A DNA stretch of 64,000 nucleotides, from the NCBI GenBank assembly GCA_015069425.1, contig SVIP01000004.1:62001-126000 (forward strand), read 5' to 3'. The stretch's first letter is position 1; each line of letters opens with the position of its first letter. Origin of the DNA: Clostridiales bacterium (lineage in GTDB: Bacteria; Bacillota; Clostridia; Christensenellales; Borkfalkiaceae). The translations under genes were made by a program, and so were the position numbers. A model generated the notes under the pieces. The model did not search any database. It was given only the letters and a program-made list of their open reading frames with translations, and was not told where the DNA came from. Shown piece after piece: positions 1 to 9,777 of the stretch.

Positions 1-69
1 GTAAAAGGGAAAATGGACGACGTATTCTTATCGGTTACGGGGAAAAGCCTTTCGGGAGGAAATAAATGA
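1..69 (+). CDS. ABC transporter ATP-binding protein, C-terminal end (partial)
   Basis: Only the last 22 codons are inside the window; the frame enters at base 1 and stops at TGA 67-69. The visible end reads DDVFLSVTGK followed by a short polar tail, which matches the usual C-terminus of DrrA/CcmA-type ABC-2 exporter ATPases (consensus close to LEDVFLxLTG). The stop overlaps the start of the next gene as ATGA (66-69), so the two are translationally coupled and very likely form one exporter. The nucleotide-binding domain itself is out of view, and the substrate cannot be told. Confidence 0.7.
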   Translation, partial: VKGKMDDVFLSVTGKSLSGGNK

Positions 70-974
70 AAACTTTTTTAATAATGGTAAAAAGGAATAC
101 TAAATTATTTTTTAAAGATAAAGGCTTATTCTTTACTTCGCTCATTACTCCGTTAATACTGCTTGTTTTGTACGCAACCTTTTTGTCAAACGTTTATAAG
201 GACAGTTTTTTAAAAACTATGCCAGAAGGTGTTATAATCCCACCTAAAGAGGTTATAAACGGATTTGTAGGCGGGCAACTAATGTCTTCACTACTTGCAG
301 TTTCTTGTGTCACTGTTTCGTTTTGTTCTAATATGCTTATGGTACAAGACAAGGTGAGTGGCGCACACAAAGATTTTTTAATAACACCGATAAAACGCTC
401 GACGATGGCGTTTGGGTATTATATATCGACAACTATAAGTACTTTGATTATTTGTACAGTTGCTTTAGGGGCGTGCTTAGTTTACGTCGGTATTATAGGG
501 TGGTATTTAAGTGCTGTTGACGTATTACTCTTGCTTTTAGACCTGTTTTTACTTGTTTCGTTTGGCACGGCTTTGTCCTCGGTTATAAATTTCTTTTTAT
601 CTTCACAAGGTCAAATATCAGCAGTCGGTTCCATAGTAAGTTCTTGTTATGGTTTTATATGCGGTGCATATATGCCACTATCTAGTTTTTCACAAGGACT
701 CAGGGACGTGATAATGTTTCTACCAGGAACGTACGGAACTTCCCTTTTAAGAAACCACGCTATGGCGGGAGTGTTTAAGGAAATGGGAAATTATTTACCC
801 GAAAGTGCATTATCTGCCGTTAAAGATGCGGTTGATTGTAACCTTTACTTTTTTGAAAAACAAGTTGATATTTCAACGTCGCTTATAGTCACTTGTTTAT
901 CTGTAGTAGTGCTTATAGCGGTATATGTGCTTTTAAACGTGCTGTCTAATAGAAAAATAAAGAACAAACGATAA
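66..974 (+). CDS. ABC-2 type transporter permease
   Basis: A 302-residue integral membrane protein with six predicted helices: a first helix near residues 25-47, a large external loop, then helices near 72-94, 116-142, 148-172, 180-205 and 270-292. This is the layout of ABC-2 permeases of the DrrB/YadH type, which export drugs, lipids or polysaccharide with a separate ATPase. The start ATG overlaps the stop of the upstream ATPase by four bases and a GGGAGGAAAT Shine-Dalgarno sits just before it. An intrinsic terminator follows the stop, so this is the last gene of the operon. The substrate is not predictable; drug or lantibiotic-type export is one guess. Confidence 0.85.
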   Translation: MKTFLIMVKRNTKLFFKDKGLFFTSLITPLILLVLYATFLSNVYKDSFLKTMPEGVIIPPKEVINGFVGGQLMSSLLAVSCVTVSFCSNMLMVQDKVSGAHKDFLITPIKRSTMAFGYYISTTISTLIICTVALGACLVYVGIIGWYLSAVDVLLLLLDLFLLVSFGTALSSVINFFLSSQGQISAVGSIVSSCYGFICGAYMPLSSFSQGLRDVIMFLPGTYGTSLLRNHAMAGVFKEMGNYLPESALSAVKDAVDCNLYFFEKQVDISTSLIVTCLSVVVLIAVYVLLNVLSNRKIKNKR

Positions 975-976
975 AT

Positions 977-1008
977 AAAAACGCAACCAATAGGTTGCGT
1001 TTTTATTT
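977..1008 (+). terminator. Intrinsic terminator after ABC permease
   Basis: A hairpin with arms AAAACGCAACC and GGTTGCGTTTT around an AATA loop, with the right arm running into a T-rich tract. It lies three bases after the permease stop. Confidence 0.85.
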
Positions 1009-1026
1009 ACATAATAGGCTTATTTG

Positions 1027-1035
1027 TGGTACAAT
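1027..1035 (+). promoter_or_regulatory. Candidate extended -10 promoter for the 1085 - uvrA run
   Basis: TGG followed by TACAAT fits an extended -10 element (TGn-TATAAT-like). It falls between the upstream terminator and the gene at 1085. No good -35 is visible, and no GAAC-N4-GTTC LexA-type box is seen near it. Confidence 0.4.
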
Positions 1036-1084
1036 TATGTATAACAAAGTAAAAAATTAAGCAAAATACCATTAAAGGTAAATT

Positions 1085-1462
1085 ATGCTAGATAAAAGGT
1101 GTTTTGCTTTGCTTAAAATAATAAACGACCAATGTGTCGATTCGGGTTATAAAGTTTTTTCAGTAGACGAATTAATCAGTGCAATGCCTAATAATTTAGG
1201 TGTTGACAGTGCGGTTATTTTTCTTTGTATTAAGTCGCTTTTAGAACACGAATATATAAGCGTCAAATATCAAGATGAACGAGAGATTTGTGTAATTCCG
1301 CTCATAAAAGGTAGGCTTGTTTTTGAAAAGGCTATTGAAGAAGAGATAGAAAAAAATAACACTTCTAAAAAGTACTTTGCATATTCGCTTGTTGGGGCGA
1401 TTATTGGTGGGGTAATCGGCGGAACGATATTTGCCATTATTCAAGCGGTATTAGGTGCATAA
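1085..1462 (+). CDS. Small winged-helix-like protein with C-terminal membrane anchor
   Basis: 125 residues of unknown family. Residues about 1-80 are soluble and alternate helices with a short strand pair (ICVIPLIKGR), the layout of a winged helix: three helices with a DELISAMP...DSAVIFLCIKSLLEHEYI core, then a beta wing. A charged linker (EEEIEKNNTSKK) leads to one glycine-rich helix at about 96-122 (LVGAIIGGVIGGTIFAII) with GxxxG packing motifs, ending the protein. This predicts a tail-anchored protein with its DNA- or protein-binding domain in the cytoplasm. The next gene has the same architecture and starts one base after the stop of this one. The winged-helix call is inferred from pattern, not from a database match. 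No function is assigned. Confidence 0.6.
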   Translation: MLDKRCFALLKIINDQCVDSGYKVFSVDELISAMPNNLGVDSAVIFLCIKSLLEHEYISVKYQDEREICVIPLIKGRLVFEKAIEEEIEKNNTSKKYFAYSLVGAIIGGVIGGTIFAIIQAVLGA

Positions 1463-1463
1463 T

Positions 1464-1817
1464 ATGTTGAGTAGTATGGAAAACAAGATTATGCAAACGA
1501 TATTTTCCGAGTGTCAAAATAAGACCTCCTCACTTGTTAGTCCAATGGATATTATTCGTATTTCAGGGCTTAATAACCTTACGCAAACGGCACTTGATCG
1601 CATAATTGACGACTTGAATAAAGACGGGTATTTTGACCTTGTTTATTCGGATAGAAGAGGAGAAAAGATTTATTGCATATCGCTTACTAATAAAGGGAAA
1701 GCCTATGCAAGGGGCAAAAAAATATTCAAACGAAACTTAATTGTGCGTGTGCTAATAACCTTATCGTTAGCCGTGCTTAGTTTCGTTACTGGGTTAATAT
1801 TAAAGGCTGTTTTTTAG
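1464..1817 (+). CDS. Second small winged-helix-like tail-anchored protein
   Basis: 117 residues from ATG 1464; an in-frame GTG at 1455 is possible, but AGGTG at 1453-1457 sits at a proper distance only for 1464. Residues about 1-85 look like a winged helix (helix, then MDIIRISGLNNLTQTALDRI recognition-like pair, then DLVYSDRRGEKIYCISLTNK wing), close in style to MarR/PadR-type domains. A basic linker (KKIFKRN) precedes one terminal membrane helix (about 92-114). It shares architecture with the protein at 1085, from which it could derive by old duplication, although sequence identity is low. It ends three bases before uvrB, so it is co-transcribed with and likely coupled to uvrBA. The role is unknown; sensing or regulation at the membrane is a guess. 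Confidence 0.6.
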   Translation: MLSSMENKIMQTIFSECQNKTSSLVSPMDIIRISGLNNLTQTALDRIIDDLNKDGYFDLVYSDRRGEKIYCISLTNKGKAYARGKKIFKRNLIVRVLITLSLAVLSFVTGLILKAVF

Positions 1818-1820
1818 ATT

Positions 1821-3782
1821 ATGGAAAAGAGAAAGTTTGAACTTCATTCTAAGTTTAATCCAACTGGGGATCAACCTCAAGCGATTAAAAAACTAACCGA
1901 GGGTTTGTGTGACGGACTTCGTACACAAGTCCTTTTGGGCGTTACGGGAAGTGGAAAAACTTTTACGATGGCTAACGTAATAAACAACGTAAACCGTCCA
2001 GCACTCATTATAGCGCATAATAAAACTCTTGCCGCACAACTTTGTAATGAGTTTAGGGAATTTTTCCCCAATAATAGAGTGGAGTTTTTCGTTTCGTATT
2101 ACGACTATTATCAGCCTGAGGCATATATTCCAAGTACGGATACATACATAGAAAAAGACCTTGCCATTAACGATGAGATAGACAAACTTCGTCACTCTGC
2201 AACTTGTTCACTTTCCGAGCGTTCGGATACAATAGTCGTAGCGTCTGTGTCCTGCATATACGGTTTAGGTGCGCCCGAAGAGTATTATCGCTTGGCAATA
2301 TCTCTTAGACCAAACGATGAACTATCTCGTGATGAATTAATGAGAAAGTTGGTTTCCGTACAATATACTAGGCGTGACGTGGATTTTTCACGTTCTTCAT
2401 TTAGGGTGCGTGGTGACGTGGTTGATATATTTCCGTCATCAAATACGGAAATCATAATTAGAGTGGAGTTTTTTGGCGATACCATTGACCGCATTTTGGA
2501 AGTGGAATACGTGTCGGGAAAGGTTATATCCGAACTAAAACACGCAGTAATATTTCCAGCAAGCCACTATGCAGTTGCTGAGGAAAAACTTAATCTTGCA
2601 GTTACAGCAATAGAGAGAGATAGAGACGATGAAGTGCGTTTTTTGAATGAACAAGGTAAGTTAATAGAGGCACAAAGATTAAAACAGCGTACCGATTATG
2701 ACCTAGAAATGATAAAGGAAATAGGTTTTTGTAAGGGGATTGAAAATTACAGTAGATATTTTGACGGTAGAGAGATAGGACAACCACCATTTACGCTATT
2801 AGACTACTTTCCGTCTGATTTTATAGTGTTTATTGATGAGTCACACATGACTATTCCGCAAATTGGTGCAATGTATAATGGTGACCGCTCAAGAAAAACT
2901 AACTTAGTAGAATATGGTTTCCGTCTAAAGTCCGCCTTTGACAATAGACCATTAACTTTTGATGAATTCGACCAAAGGGTAGGTCAAATAATTTGTGTTT
3001 CGGCAACGCCAGCAAAGTACGAACTTTCCGAGGCGGGGCAAGTGGTAGAACAGTTAATTCGTCCTACTGGATTAGTTGACCCTAAAATTACTGTAAAACC
3101 CACTAAAAATCAAATAGACGACCTTTTAATTGAAATTAATAAGGTTACTGCTGAAAAAGGCAGGGTCTTAATTACTACCCTAACTAAAAAAATGGCGGAA
3201 AGTCTTACCGAATACTTAAAGGAGAACGGTGTAAAAGTTCGTTATATGCATAGTGATATTGACACTATGGAGCGTATAGAAATTGTTTCCGCCCTCCGTA
3301 GCGGAGAGTTTGACGTACTTTGCGGTATAAATCTTTTAAGAGAGGGGTTAGACCTACCCGAAGTAAAATTAGTTGCAATTCTTGATGCGGATAAAGAGGG
3401 TTTTTTGCGTAGCGAAACTTCGCTCGTGCAGACCATAGGTAGGGCTGCAAGAAACGCTGAGGGTAGAGTTATAATGTATGCGGACGTAATAACAGGAAGT
3501 ATGAAGAGAGCGATTGACGAGACCGAGCGAAGAAGAAAAGTTCAATCAGAATATAATAAAGAACATAATATTACGCCAAAAACGATAATAAAAGACATTG
3601 TTAATACATTGGAAATAACCCAAAAAGCAGATAGAACAAAAGACGTTAAAAAGCAAGATATTCCCGACGAGATAGAAAAATTAAAGGCACTTATGAAGAT
3701 TGCATCAGCAAATCTTGATTTTGAAAGATGTATAGAAATTAGGGATACTATTGCAAAACTTAAAATGAAGATGAGAAAGTAG
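1821..3782 (+). CDS. uvrB: Excinuclease ABC subunit B (UvrB)
   Basis: A 653-residue helicase-like damage-verification subunit of nucleotide excision repair, receiving DNA from UvrA and recruiting UvrC. Walker A GVTGSGKT lies at residues 40-47. The damage-probing beta-hairpin ([20 protein letters not shown]) is near 90-110 and the DESH helicase box (FIDESHMT) near 335. Conserved helicase motifs toward the C-terminus include QTIGRAARN near 540. The C-terminal UVR motif, which binds UvrC, is at about 615-650. Length is normal for the family. It starts three bases after the tail-anchored protein gene and is followed six bases later by uvrA. No LexA-like operator was seen upstream of the run. Confidence 0.98.
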   Translation: MEKRKFELHSKFNPTGDQPQAIKKLTEGLCDGLRTQVLLGVTGSGKTFTMANVINNVNRPALIIAHNKTLAAQLCNEFREFFPNNRVEFFVSYYDYYQPEAYIPSTDTYIEKDLAINDEIDKLRHSATCSLSERSDTIVVASVSCIYGLGAPEEYYRLAISLRPNDELSRDELMRKLVSVQYTRRDVDFSRSSFRVRGDVVDIFPSSNTEIIIRVEFFGDTIDRILEVEYVSGKVISELKHAVIFPASHYAVAEEKLNLAVTAIERDRDDEVRFLNEQGKLIEAQRLKQRTDYDLEMIKEIGFCKGIENYSRYFDGREIGQPPFTLLDYFPSDFIVFIDESHMTIPQIGAMYNGDRSRKTNLVEYGFRLKSAFDNRPLTFDEFDQRVGQIICVSATPAKYELSEAGQVVEQLIRPTGLVDPKITVKPTKNQIDDLLIEINKVTAEKGRVLITTLTKKMAESLTEYLKENGVKVRYMHSDIDTMERIEIVSALRSGEFDVLCGINLLREGLDLPEVKLVAILDADKEGFLRSETSLVQTIGRAARNAEGRVIMYADVITGSMKRAIDETERRRKVQSEYNKEHNITPKTIIKDIVNTLEITQKADRTKDVKKQDIPDEIEKLKALMKIASANLDFERCIEIRDTIAKLKMKMRK

Positions 3783-3788
3783 GATTTT

Positions 3789-6611
3789 ATGGAATACTTA
3801 AAGATTAAAGGTGCAAAAGAAAATAACTTAAAAAATATTGACTTAACCATTCCAAGGGAAAAACTCGTAGTGTTTACGGGGCTTTCGGGGAGTGGTAAGA
3901 GTACGCTTGCCTTTGAAACCATTTACGCTGAAGGACAAAGAAGATACGTTGAAAGCCTTTCAAGTTATGCAAGAATGTTTTTAGGGCAAATGGAAAAGCC
4001 GGACGTTGAATCTATCGAAGGTTTGTCGCCCGCAATATCTATCGACCAAAAAACCACCTCGCACAATCCACGCTCCACAGTTGGTACGGTTACGGAAATT
4101 TACGATTATTTTAGACTATTGTTTGCCCGTGTTGGCGTTCCGCATTGTCCAGAATGCGGTAGGGAAATAAGCAGACAAACGGTTGACCAAATAGCCGATA
4201 AGGTTATGGAAATGGAGGTTGGCTCAAAAATTTTAATTAATGCCCCCGTTGTTCGTGGTAAAAAGGGTGAGTTTAGCAAAAATTTTGAAAGTTATAAAAA
4301 GAGTGGCTTTGCAAGGGTGGAAGTAGACGGCGTTATTTACGACCTTGAAGAAGATATAAAACTTGATAAAAATAAAAAACACACGATTAGCGTGGTCGTT
4401 GACCGTCTAGTCGTTAAAGAGGGTATTGAAAAGCGTTTAACAGACAGCCTTGAAACAGCCTTAAAGCTTGCGGACGGATTAGTTTCCGTACAGTTATTGG
4501 GGGAGGAAGAAAAACTTTACTCCACTAAATACTCTTGTCCTGACTGTGGGATTAGCATAGAGGAAATCGAGCCGAGACTGTTTTCATTTAACAATCCATT
4601 CGGGGCGTGCCCAGAGTGTTTAGGTTTAGGATTTAGAAACGAGATTGACGAGGCTTTAGTCGTTAAAGACCCGAATAAATCCTTAAACGAGGGGGCAATG
4701 ACTATAACCGGTTGGAATTTAGATAGTGGAAAAATGGCGCATATGTATTTTTCTTCTCTTTCTAAGCATTACGGCTTTAGTTTGGATACGCCAGTAAAGG
4801 ATTTACCTAAAGACGTTTATAATATGCTCCTTTATGGAAACAATGGTGAAACCATAAAAATGCAGTACGATACTAGAACTTTTAAGGGAAGTTATGAGAG
4901 TTCTTGGGAGGGGGTTATTCCTAATCTTAAGAGGCGGTACCGTGAGACGACGAGTGATTATACTAAGAGCGAAATAGAAAGGTATATGACCGTTTTGCCG
5001 TGTAATACTTGCGGAGGCAAAAGGCTAAAGAAAGAGGCGCTTGCCGTAAAGATTAACGGTAAAAATATTTCAGAGTTAACAGATATGCCCGTATCTGAAC
5101 TTTACTCGTTTATAGACAGTTTAACACTTGATAAAACTGCAACGCTTATTGCCACGCCCATAGTAAAGGAAATAAAAGCAAGATTAAAATTTTTAATTGA
5201 CGTTGGGCTTAATTATCTTACGCTATCACGCAGTGCATCTACGCTTTCTGGGGGTGAGGCGCAGAGAATAAGACTTGCAACGCAGATAGGTAGCGGACTA
5301 ACGGGCGTACTTTATATACTTGACGAACCTAGCATCGGACTTCATCAAAGAGATAACGAAAAACTTATTGGGACGCTAAAGAGATTGCGTGATTTAGGAA
5401 ATACTTTAATTGTTGTAGAGCACGACGAGGATACTATGCGCTCTGCTGATTATATAGTGGACATTGGACCAAAAGCGGGCGTTCACGGTGGCGAAATCGT
5501 TGCGTGTGGTAGTGTTGAGGATATAATAAAAGAGCCTCGCTCAATTACAGGTGATTATCTTTCGGGTAGACGAAAAATTGAAGTTCCTGAGTTTAGGAAA
5601 GAGCCTGATGGGAGATATTTGACAGTAGTTGGCGCAAAACAAAACAACCTTAAAGACGTTAAAGTTAGTTTTCCTGTAGGTTTAATTACTGCGGTAACGG
5701 GCGTTTCCGGTAGCGGAAAGAGTTCTCTTATAAATGAAATAATTTATCCCGCACTTGCACTAAAACTCAACAACGCAAAAGTGCGTGAGGGAAAATATGA
5801 CAAAATAGAGGGTATTGAACATTTTGATAAGGTAATTCAAATCGACCAGTCGCCAATTGGTAGAACGCCTAGAAGCAATCCCGCTACTTATACGGGTGTG
5901 TTTTCCGCAATTCGTGAACTCTTTGCATCAACTCCAGACGCAAAAGAGCGTGGATATAAAGCGGGCAGATTTTCATTTAACGTTGCCGGCGGTAGATGTG
6001 AAAATTGTGAGGGCGACGGTATAATTAAAATAGAAATGCACTTTCTTCCCGATATGTACGTGCCTTGTGAAGTTTGTAAAGGTCAAAGATATAATAGAGA
6101 AACTTTACAAGTTAAGTATAAAGGCAAGAATATCAGTGACATTCTAAATATGACTGTAGACGAGGCGTGCGAATTTTTCCGTCCGTTTGCAAGCATTTAT
6201 AATAAGATTAAAACCTTAAAAGACGTGGGGCTTGGATATATTAAGTTGGGGCAGAGTTCGACCACCCTTTCTGGTGGCGAGGCGCAGAGAGTTAAACTTG
6301 CAACCGAACTTTCTAAACGAGCAACAGGAAAAACCTTGTATATTTTAGACGAGCCTACCACTGGTCTGCATAGTTATGACGTGGACAAACTTTGTACTGT
6401 ACTTAAAAAATTGCAAGAAAGCGGTAATACTATAATAATTATCGAACACAATCTTGACGTAATTAAACTTGCCGATTATATTGTTGATTTAGGTCCTGAG
6501 GGCGGTAGTGGAGGTGGAACTGTTATCGCTTGCGGTACGCCGGAAGAAGTATCAAATATTCCCGAAAGTTTTACCGGACAATTCCTAAAGAAAATGCTAA
6601 TTAATAAATAA
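3789..6611 (+). CDS. uvrA: Excinuclease ABC subunit A (UvrA)
   Basis: A 940-residue twin-ABC ATPase that recognises DNA lesions and loads UvrB. The first Walker A (GLSGSGKS) is at 31-38 and the second (GVSGSGKS) near 638-645. Two ABC signatures (LSGGEAQR) are near 490 and 830. Zinc modules are visible as CPECG near 117, the CPDCG...CPECLGLG pair near 250-280, and CENCEGDG...CEVCKGQ near 738-765. Length is typical. It directly follows uvrB and ends in an intrinsic terminator, closing the operon. Confidence 0.98.
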   Translation: MEYLKIKGAKENNLKNIDLTIPREKLVVFTGLSGSGKSTLAFETIYAEGQRRYVESLSSYARMFLGQMEKPDVESIEGLSPAISIDQKTTSHNPRSTVGTVTEIYDYFRLLFARVGVPHCPECGREISRQTVDQIADKVMEMEVGSKILINAPVVRGKKGEFSKNFESYKKSGFARVEVDGVIYDLEEDIKLDKNKKHTISVVVDRLVVKEGIEKRLTDSLETALKLADGLVSVQLLGEEEKLYSTKYSCPDCGISIEEIEPRLFSFNNPFGACPECLGLGFRNEIDEALVVKDPNKSLNEGAMTITGWNLDSGKMAHMYFSSLSKHYGFSLDTPVKDLPKDVYNMLLYGNNGETIKMQYDTRTFKGSYESSWEGVIPNLKRRYRETTSDYTKSEIERYMTVLPCNTCGGKRLKKEALAVKINGKNISELTDMPVSELYSFIDSLTLDKTATLIATPIVKEIKARLKFLIDVGLNYLTLSRSASTLSGGEAQRIRLATQIGSGLTGVLYILDEPSIGLHQRDNEKLIGTLKRLRDLGNTLIVVEHDEDTMRSADYIVDIGPKAGVHGGEIVACGSVEDIIKEPRSITGDYLSGRRKIEVPEFRKEPDGRYLTVVGAKQNNLKDVKVSFPVGLITAVTGVSGSGKSSLINEIIYPALALKLNNAKVREGKYDKIEGIEHFDKVIQIDQSPIGRTPRSNPATYTGVFSAIRELFASTPDAKERGYKAGRFSFNVAGGRCENCEGDGIIKIEMHFLPDMYVPCEVCKGQRYNRETLQVKYKGKNISDILNMTVDEACEFFRPFASIYNKIKTLKDVGLGYIKLGQSSTTLSGGEAQRVKLATELSKRATGKTLYILDEPTTGLHSYDVDKLCTVLKKLQESGNTIIIIEHNLDVIKLADYIVDLGPEGGSGGGTVIACGTPEEVSNIPESFTGQFLKKMLINK

Positions 6612-6625
6612 AAAGATATATATCT

Positions 6626-6669
6626 AAAAAAATCAGATTAAATTATAAGTCTGATTTTTTCTTTTTTTA
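6626..6669 (+). terminator. Intrinsic terminator after uvrA
   Basis: An AAAAAATCAGA arm pairs with TCTGATTTTTT across a short A/T loop, followed by a long T tract (CTTTTTTTAT). Confidence 0.8.
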
Positions 6670-6693
6670 TCAAAAAACTTTCAAATGAAATGC

Positions 6694-6722
6694 TTGACTA
6701 AGTCAATACTTCGTGATATGAT
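6694..6722 (+). promoter_or_regulatory. Promoter and likely operator of the padR operon
   Basis: TTGACT (6694-6699), a 17-base spacer and TATGAT (6717-6722) form a good sigma-A promoter. The -35 is embedded in the perfect inverted repeat TTGAC-TAA-GTCAA (6694-6706), a natural operator candidate for autoregulation by the PadR protein encoded just downstream. The promoter match is direct; the operator role is inference. Confidence 0.7.
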
Positions 6723-6746
6723 GTATTATGCGAGGAGAGGTATTCA

Positions 6747-7067
6747 ATGGATATACAATTAAAACGTGGATTATTAGACGTGTGTGTTTTGGCCTCGATT
6801 AAAGACGGGGATTCTTACGGCTATAAAATAATAAAGGATATGAAACCGTATTTAGAAATGTCGGAATCAACGCTATACACCATTTTAAAGCGATTAGAAC
6901 TTTCAAAGATGCTTACGGTTTACACATTAGAACACGGCGGTAGATTACGAAAATATTACCATATAACGAGTGTAGGACTAAAGCGAATTGAAGAATTTAA
7001 AAAAGAGTGGAGCGAAGTTATGTCTATTTATCAATTTGTGGTAAAGGAGGAAACCGAAAATGACTAA
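6747..7067 (+). CDS. PadR family transcriptional regulator
   Basis: A 106-residue winged-helix repressor of the short PadR class. The typical N-terminus (LLDVCVLASIKDGDSYGYKI) is followed by SESTLYTILKRLE, the recognition-helix region, and by a wing ending GRLRKYYHIT. There is only a short C-terminal helix, as in PadR-s2 proteins. GAGGAGAGG precedes the ATG. It overlaps the HAAS-domain gene by eight bases. The trio padR - DUF1700 - DUF4097 recurs in Firmicutes and is usually tied to membrane or cell-envelope responses. Autoregulation through the palindrome in its promoter is likely. Confidence 0.92.
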   Translation: MDIQLKRGLLDVCVLASIKDGDSYGYKIIKDMKPYLEMSESTLYTILKRLELSKMLTVYTLEHGGRLRKYYHITSVGLKRIEEFKKEWSEVMSIYQFVVKEETEND

Positions 7068-7659
7068 ACAAGAGTTTTTATATCAGCTAAAGAAAAAATT
7101 ATCGGGACTACCTAAGAGTGAGGCTGAAGAATGTATTGCATTTTATGGTGAAATGGTTGATGACAGAATTGAAGAGGGAATTTCCGAAGAAGAGGCTGTG
7201 TCAATTATAGGTCCAGTAGAAAAGGTTGTAGCCGAAATCATATCGAGTATTCCTTTTTCAAAAATATGTAAAGATAGAATTAAAGCAAAAAAGAAGATTA
7301 ATGCTTGGGAAATAGTTTTAATAGTATTAGGCTCGCCTATTTGGTTGTCGCTAGCTGTAAGCATTATAGCGGTTATAATATCTTTTTATGCGGTTTTGTG
7401 GTCGCTTATTATTTCACTGTACGCTGTTTTCGCATCTATAATCGGGTGTGCGATTGGCGGAGTGCTATATTTCTTCTTATCATTATTTATAGGGAAATCG
7501 TTTTCGGGATTTGCAGTTTTAGGTGTAAGTATATTTTTAATTGGATTTGCAATGATGTTTTTTATTGCTTGCAAAGAGGCAACTAAGGGAAGTTTACTTC
7601 TTACTAAAAAAATAGCACTTGTGATTAAGAAATCTTTTATTAAAAAGGAGGAAGTATAA
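7060..7659 (+). CDS. HAAS-domain (DUF1700) membrane protein
   Basis: 199 residues. Residues 1-62 form a HAAS domain: an EFLYQLKKKLSGLPKSEAEE helix pair followed by EGISEEEAVSIIGP, the hallmark of DUF1700. A short basic stretch then leads into about four membrane helices (residues 84-108, 110-135, 140-158, 160-172). HAAS proteins accompany PadR regulators and probably relay a membrane state to them. The gene overlaps padR by eight bases and the DUF4097 gene by one, so all three are translated together. The biochemical role is unknown. Confidence 0.88.
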   Translation: MTKQEFLYQLKKKLSGLPKSEAEECIAFYGEMVDDRIEEGISEEEAVSIIGPVEKVVAEIISSIPFSKICKDRIKAKKKINAWEIVLIVLGSPIWLSLAVSIIAVIISFYAVLWSLIISLYAVFASIIGCAIGGVLYFFLSLFIGKSFSGFAVLGVSIFLIGFAMMFFIACKEATKGSLLLTKKIALVIKKSFIKKEEV

Positions 7660-8627
7660 TGCAAAAGGCAACAAAGATTTACTTAATTATTGCAACTTCT
7701 ATTATGATATTTGGAATAATTGTTTTTGGAGGTGTAATGAGTATGCTTAAATGGAATTTTAGGAATTTATCAACTTTTAAATATGAAACTAATAATTATC
7801 AAATCAATCAAGAGTATCAAGATATAATAATATCGACTGATACGGCTGACGTTACTTTTTTGCCGTCTGAAGAGGATAATACTTTAGTCGTTTGTGAAGA
7901 GCAGGAAAAAATGAAACACACGGTTGAAGTAAAAGAAGGAAAACTTGAGATAAAATTAGTAGATAACAGAAAATGGTACGAATATATAGGTTTTAGTTTC
8001 AAACAGCCTAAAATTACCGTTTATCTTCCGCAAGGGGGGTATGGCTCGCTTTTTATAAAGGTTAGCACGGGTGATGTAAACCTATGTAAAGAACTTGAAT
8101 TTAAAAGTATAAACGTATTGACGAGTACGGGCAAAGTTACTAACTATGCGTCTAGTTTAGGTGAGATTAAAATAGAAACTAGCACGGGGAAAATATTAAT
8201 TGAGGATATTTTTGCAAGTTCTGTTGACTTAAAGGTTACAACAGGGAAAGTGTCGGTTAAAAATGTTCAATGTGGGAGCGAATTAAAAATAAAAGCATCT
8301 ACGGGAACAACAAATTTAGAAGATGTTTCTTGTGCAAACTTAACGTCAGTTGCAAGCACGGGAAGTATAAAATTAATTAACGTAACGGCAACCGAGAAGT
8401 TTTCAATTACAAGGTCAACTGGTGACGTTAAGTTTGATAAGTGCGATGCGAGAGAGATTGTGGTTGAGACAGACACTGGAGACGTTACGGGAACTTTGCT
8501 TTCAGAAAAGGTATTTTTTGCTAACAGTGACACGGGAAGAGTTGACGTGCCAAAGACAATTAACGGTGGAAGATGTGAAATTACAACCGATACTGGGGAT
8601 ATAAAAATAAACATAGTTTCTCGTTAA
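7659..8627 (+). CDS. DUF4097 beta-strand repeat protein with N-terminal membrane anchor
   Basis: 322 residues. A hydrophobic helix at about 7-29 is an uncleaved signal or anchor. From about residue 45 the chain becomes a series of short beta-strand repeats carrying the recurring triad STG/DTG (VSTGDV, TSTGKV, TTGKVS, ASTGTT, DTGDVT, TDTGDI), which is the DUF4097 right-handed beta-helix signature. The domain should face outside the membrane. AAGGAGGAAG sits before the ATG. It closes the PadR-HAAS-DUF4097 operon and is followed by a terminator. The function of the family is unproven; an adhesin-like or envelope-sensing scaffold is the usual guess. Confidence 0.88.
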   Translation: MQKATKIYLIIATSIMIFGIIVFGGVMSMLKWNFRNLSTFKYETNNYQINQEYQDIIISTDTADVTFLPSEEDNTLVVCEEQEKMKHTVEVKEGKLEIKLVDNRKWYEYIGFSFKQPKITVYLPQGGYGSLFIKVSTGDVNLCKELEFKSINVLTSTGKVTNYASSLGEIKIETSTGKILIEDIFASSVDLKVTTGKVSVKNVQCGSELKIKASTGTTNLEDVSCANLTSVASTGSIKLINVTATEKFSITRSTGDVKFDKCDAREIVVETDTGDVTGTLLSEKVFFANSDTGRVDVPKTINGGRCEITTDTGDIKINIVSR

Positions 8628-8643
8628 AAAAGGTTTAGAAGAT

Positions 8644-8678
8644 GGTAGCCGTAAATTTTTTACGGCTACCGTTTCTTT
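8644..8678 (+). terminator. Intrinsic terminator after DUF4097 gene
   Basis: The GGTAGCCGTAAA arm pairs perfectly with TTTACGGCTACC, followed by GTTTCTTT. Confidence 0.85.
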
Positions 8679-8771
8679 AAATATATATATTTTAAAATAT
8701 TTTAAAAAAATAAAGGGGAAAAGGGGCTGAAATGCGTAATACTATTCGGCAACGTTAATAAAGGGGAAATT

Positions 8772-9767
8772 ATGAAAGATAAAACTTTACAAAAAGAGCA
8801 ATTGTTTTTATCAAAGTATGCGTTAAAATCCAAAGATACGATTGGTCGATTAAAAGAGGAAGAACCTTGCCCAATGCGTACGGATTTTGAACGTGACCGT
8901 GATAGAATTATTCACTGTAAAGCCTTTCGTCGGTTAAAGAATAAAACGCAAGTGTTTTTTTCACCCGAGGGTGACCATTATAGAACACGTCTTACCCACA
9001 CCTTAAACGTTTCGCAAGTTGCTAGAGCGATTGCACGTTCGCTCAATTTAAACGAGGACTTGACAGAGGCGATTGCGTTAGGACACGACTTAGGACATAC
9101 CCCTTTCGGACATTCTGGGGAAAGGATTTTAAATAAACTTAGTCCTAGAGGTTTTTTACATAACGAACAATCGGGTAGAGTTGTGGACGTTTTGGAAAAG
9201 GACGGGGAGGGACTTAACCTTACTCGAGAAGTGGTTGATGGTATAATAAACCACAAAATGAGTTGCTCGCCAAAAACTTTAGAAGGAAAGGCGGTTAGTC
9301 TTGCGGATAGAATTGCTTACATCAACCACGATATAGACGATGCTATTGACGGCGGATTTATTGTAAAAGAAGATTTACCTAAAAAAGCAGTTAAAGTGCT
9401 TGGTGAAACTTCAAGGCAGAGAATTAACACAATGCTTTACTCAATTTACGTTGAGAGTGATGGCAAGAACAAGGTGGAAATGCAAGAAGAAGTTGCTATT
9501 GCCACAAAAGAATTAAGAGATTTTATGTTTGAACGTGTGTATAATGCAAAAACTTTCCGTGACGAAGAAACACGTGCGGATAGAATGCTTACAGCACTTT
9601 ACGAGTATTATACAAAAGCGCCTGAAAGATTGCCGGATTTTTATTTAGACAGATTAAAAATTGACGATATAGATACGGTTTTGTGTGATTACATATCGGG
9701 AATGAGTGATATGTATGCAGTAAAAACCTTTAACGAAATTTTCGTGCCGAAAAATTGGAAATTATAG
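8772..9767 (+). CDS. dGTP triphosphohydrolase-like HD protein
   Basis: 331 residues, the short dGTPase class (COG0232) common in Firmicutes. It should hydrolyse dNTPs to nucleoside and tripolyphosphate and so help tune the dNTP pool. The metal-binding HD signature is complete: H in RTRLTHTLNVSQ near 74, HD in GHDLGHTPFGHSGE near 103, and D in LADRIAYINHDIDDAI near 185. The N-terminal DFERDRDRIIHCKAFRRLK motif is also typical. The gene sits ten bases before dnaG, an arrangement found in many clostridia (dgt-dnaG-rpoD). The precise nucleotide preference is not deducible. Confidence 0.92.
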   Translation: MKDKTLQKEQLFLSKYALKSKDTIGRLKEEEPCPMRTDFERDRDRIIHCKAFRRLKNKTQVFFSPEGDHYRTRLTHTLNVSQVARAIARSLNLNEDLTEAIALGHDLGHTPFGHSGERILNKLSPRGFLHNEQSGRVVDVLEKDGEGLNLTREVVDGIINHKMSCSPKTLEGKAVSLADRIAYINHDIDDAIDGGFIVKEDLPKKAVKVLGETSRQRINTMLYSIYVESDGKNKVEMQEEVAIATKELRDFMFERVYNAKTFRDEETRADRMLTALYEYYTKAPERLPDFYLDRLKIDDIDTVLCDYISGMSDMYAVKTFNEIFVPKNWKL

Positions 9768-9777
9768 TAGGAAGTAA

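Noticed and set aside
1009-1084. LexA box controlling uvrBA, and likewise before recA (21204-21218)
   Set aside because: No GAAC-N4-GTTC-like element in either region.
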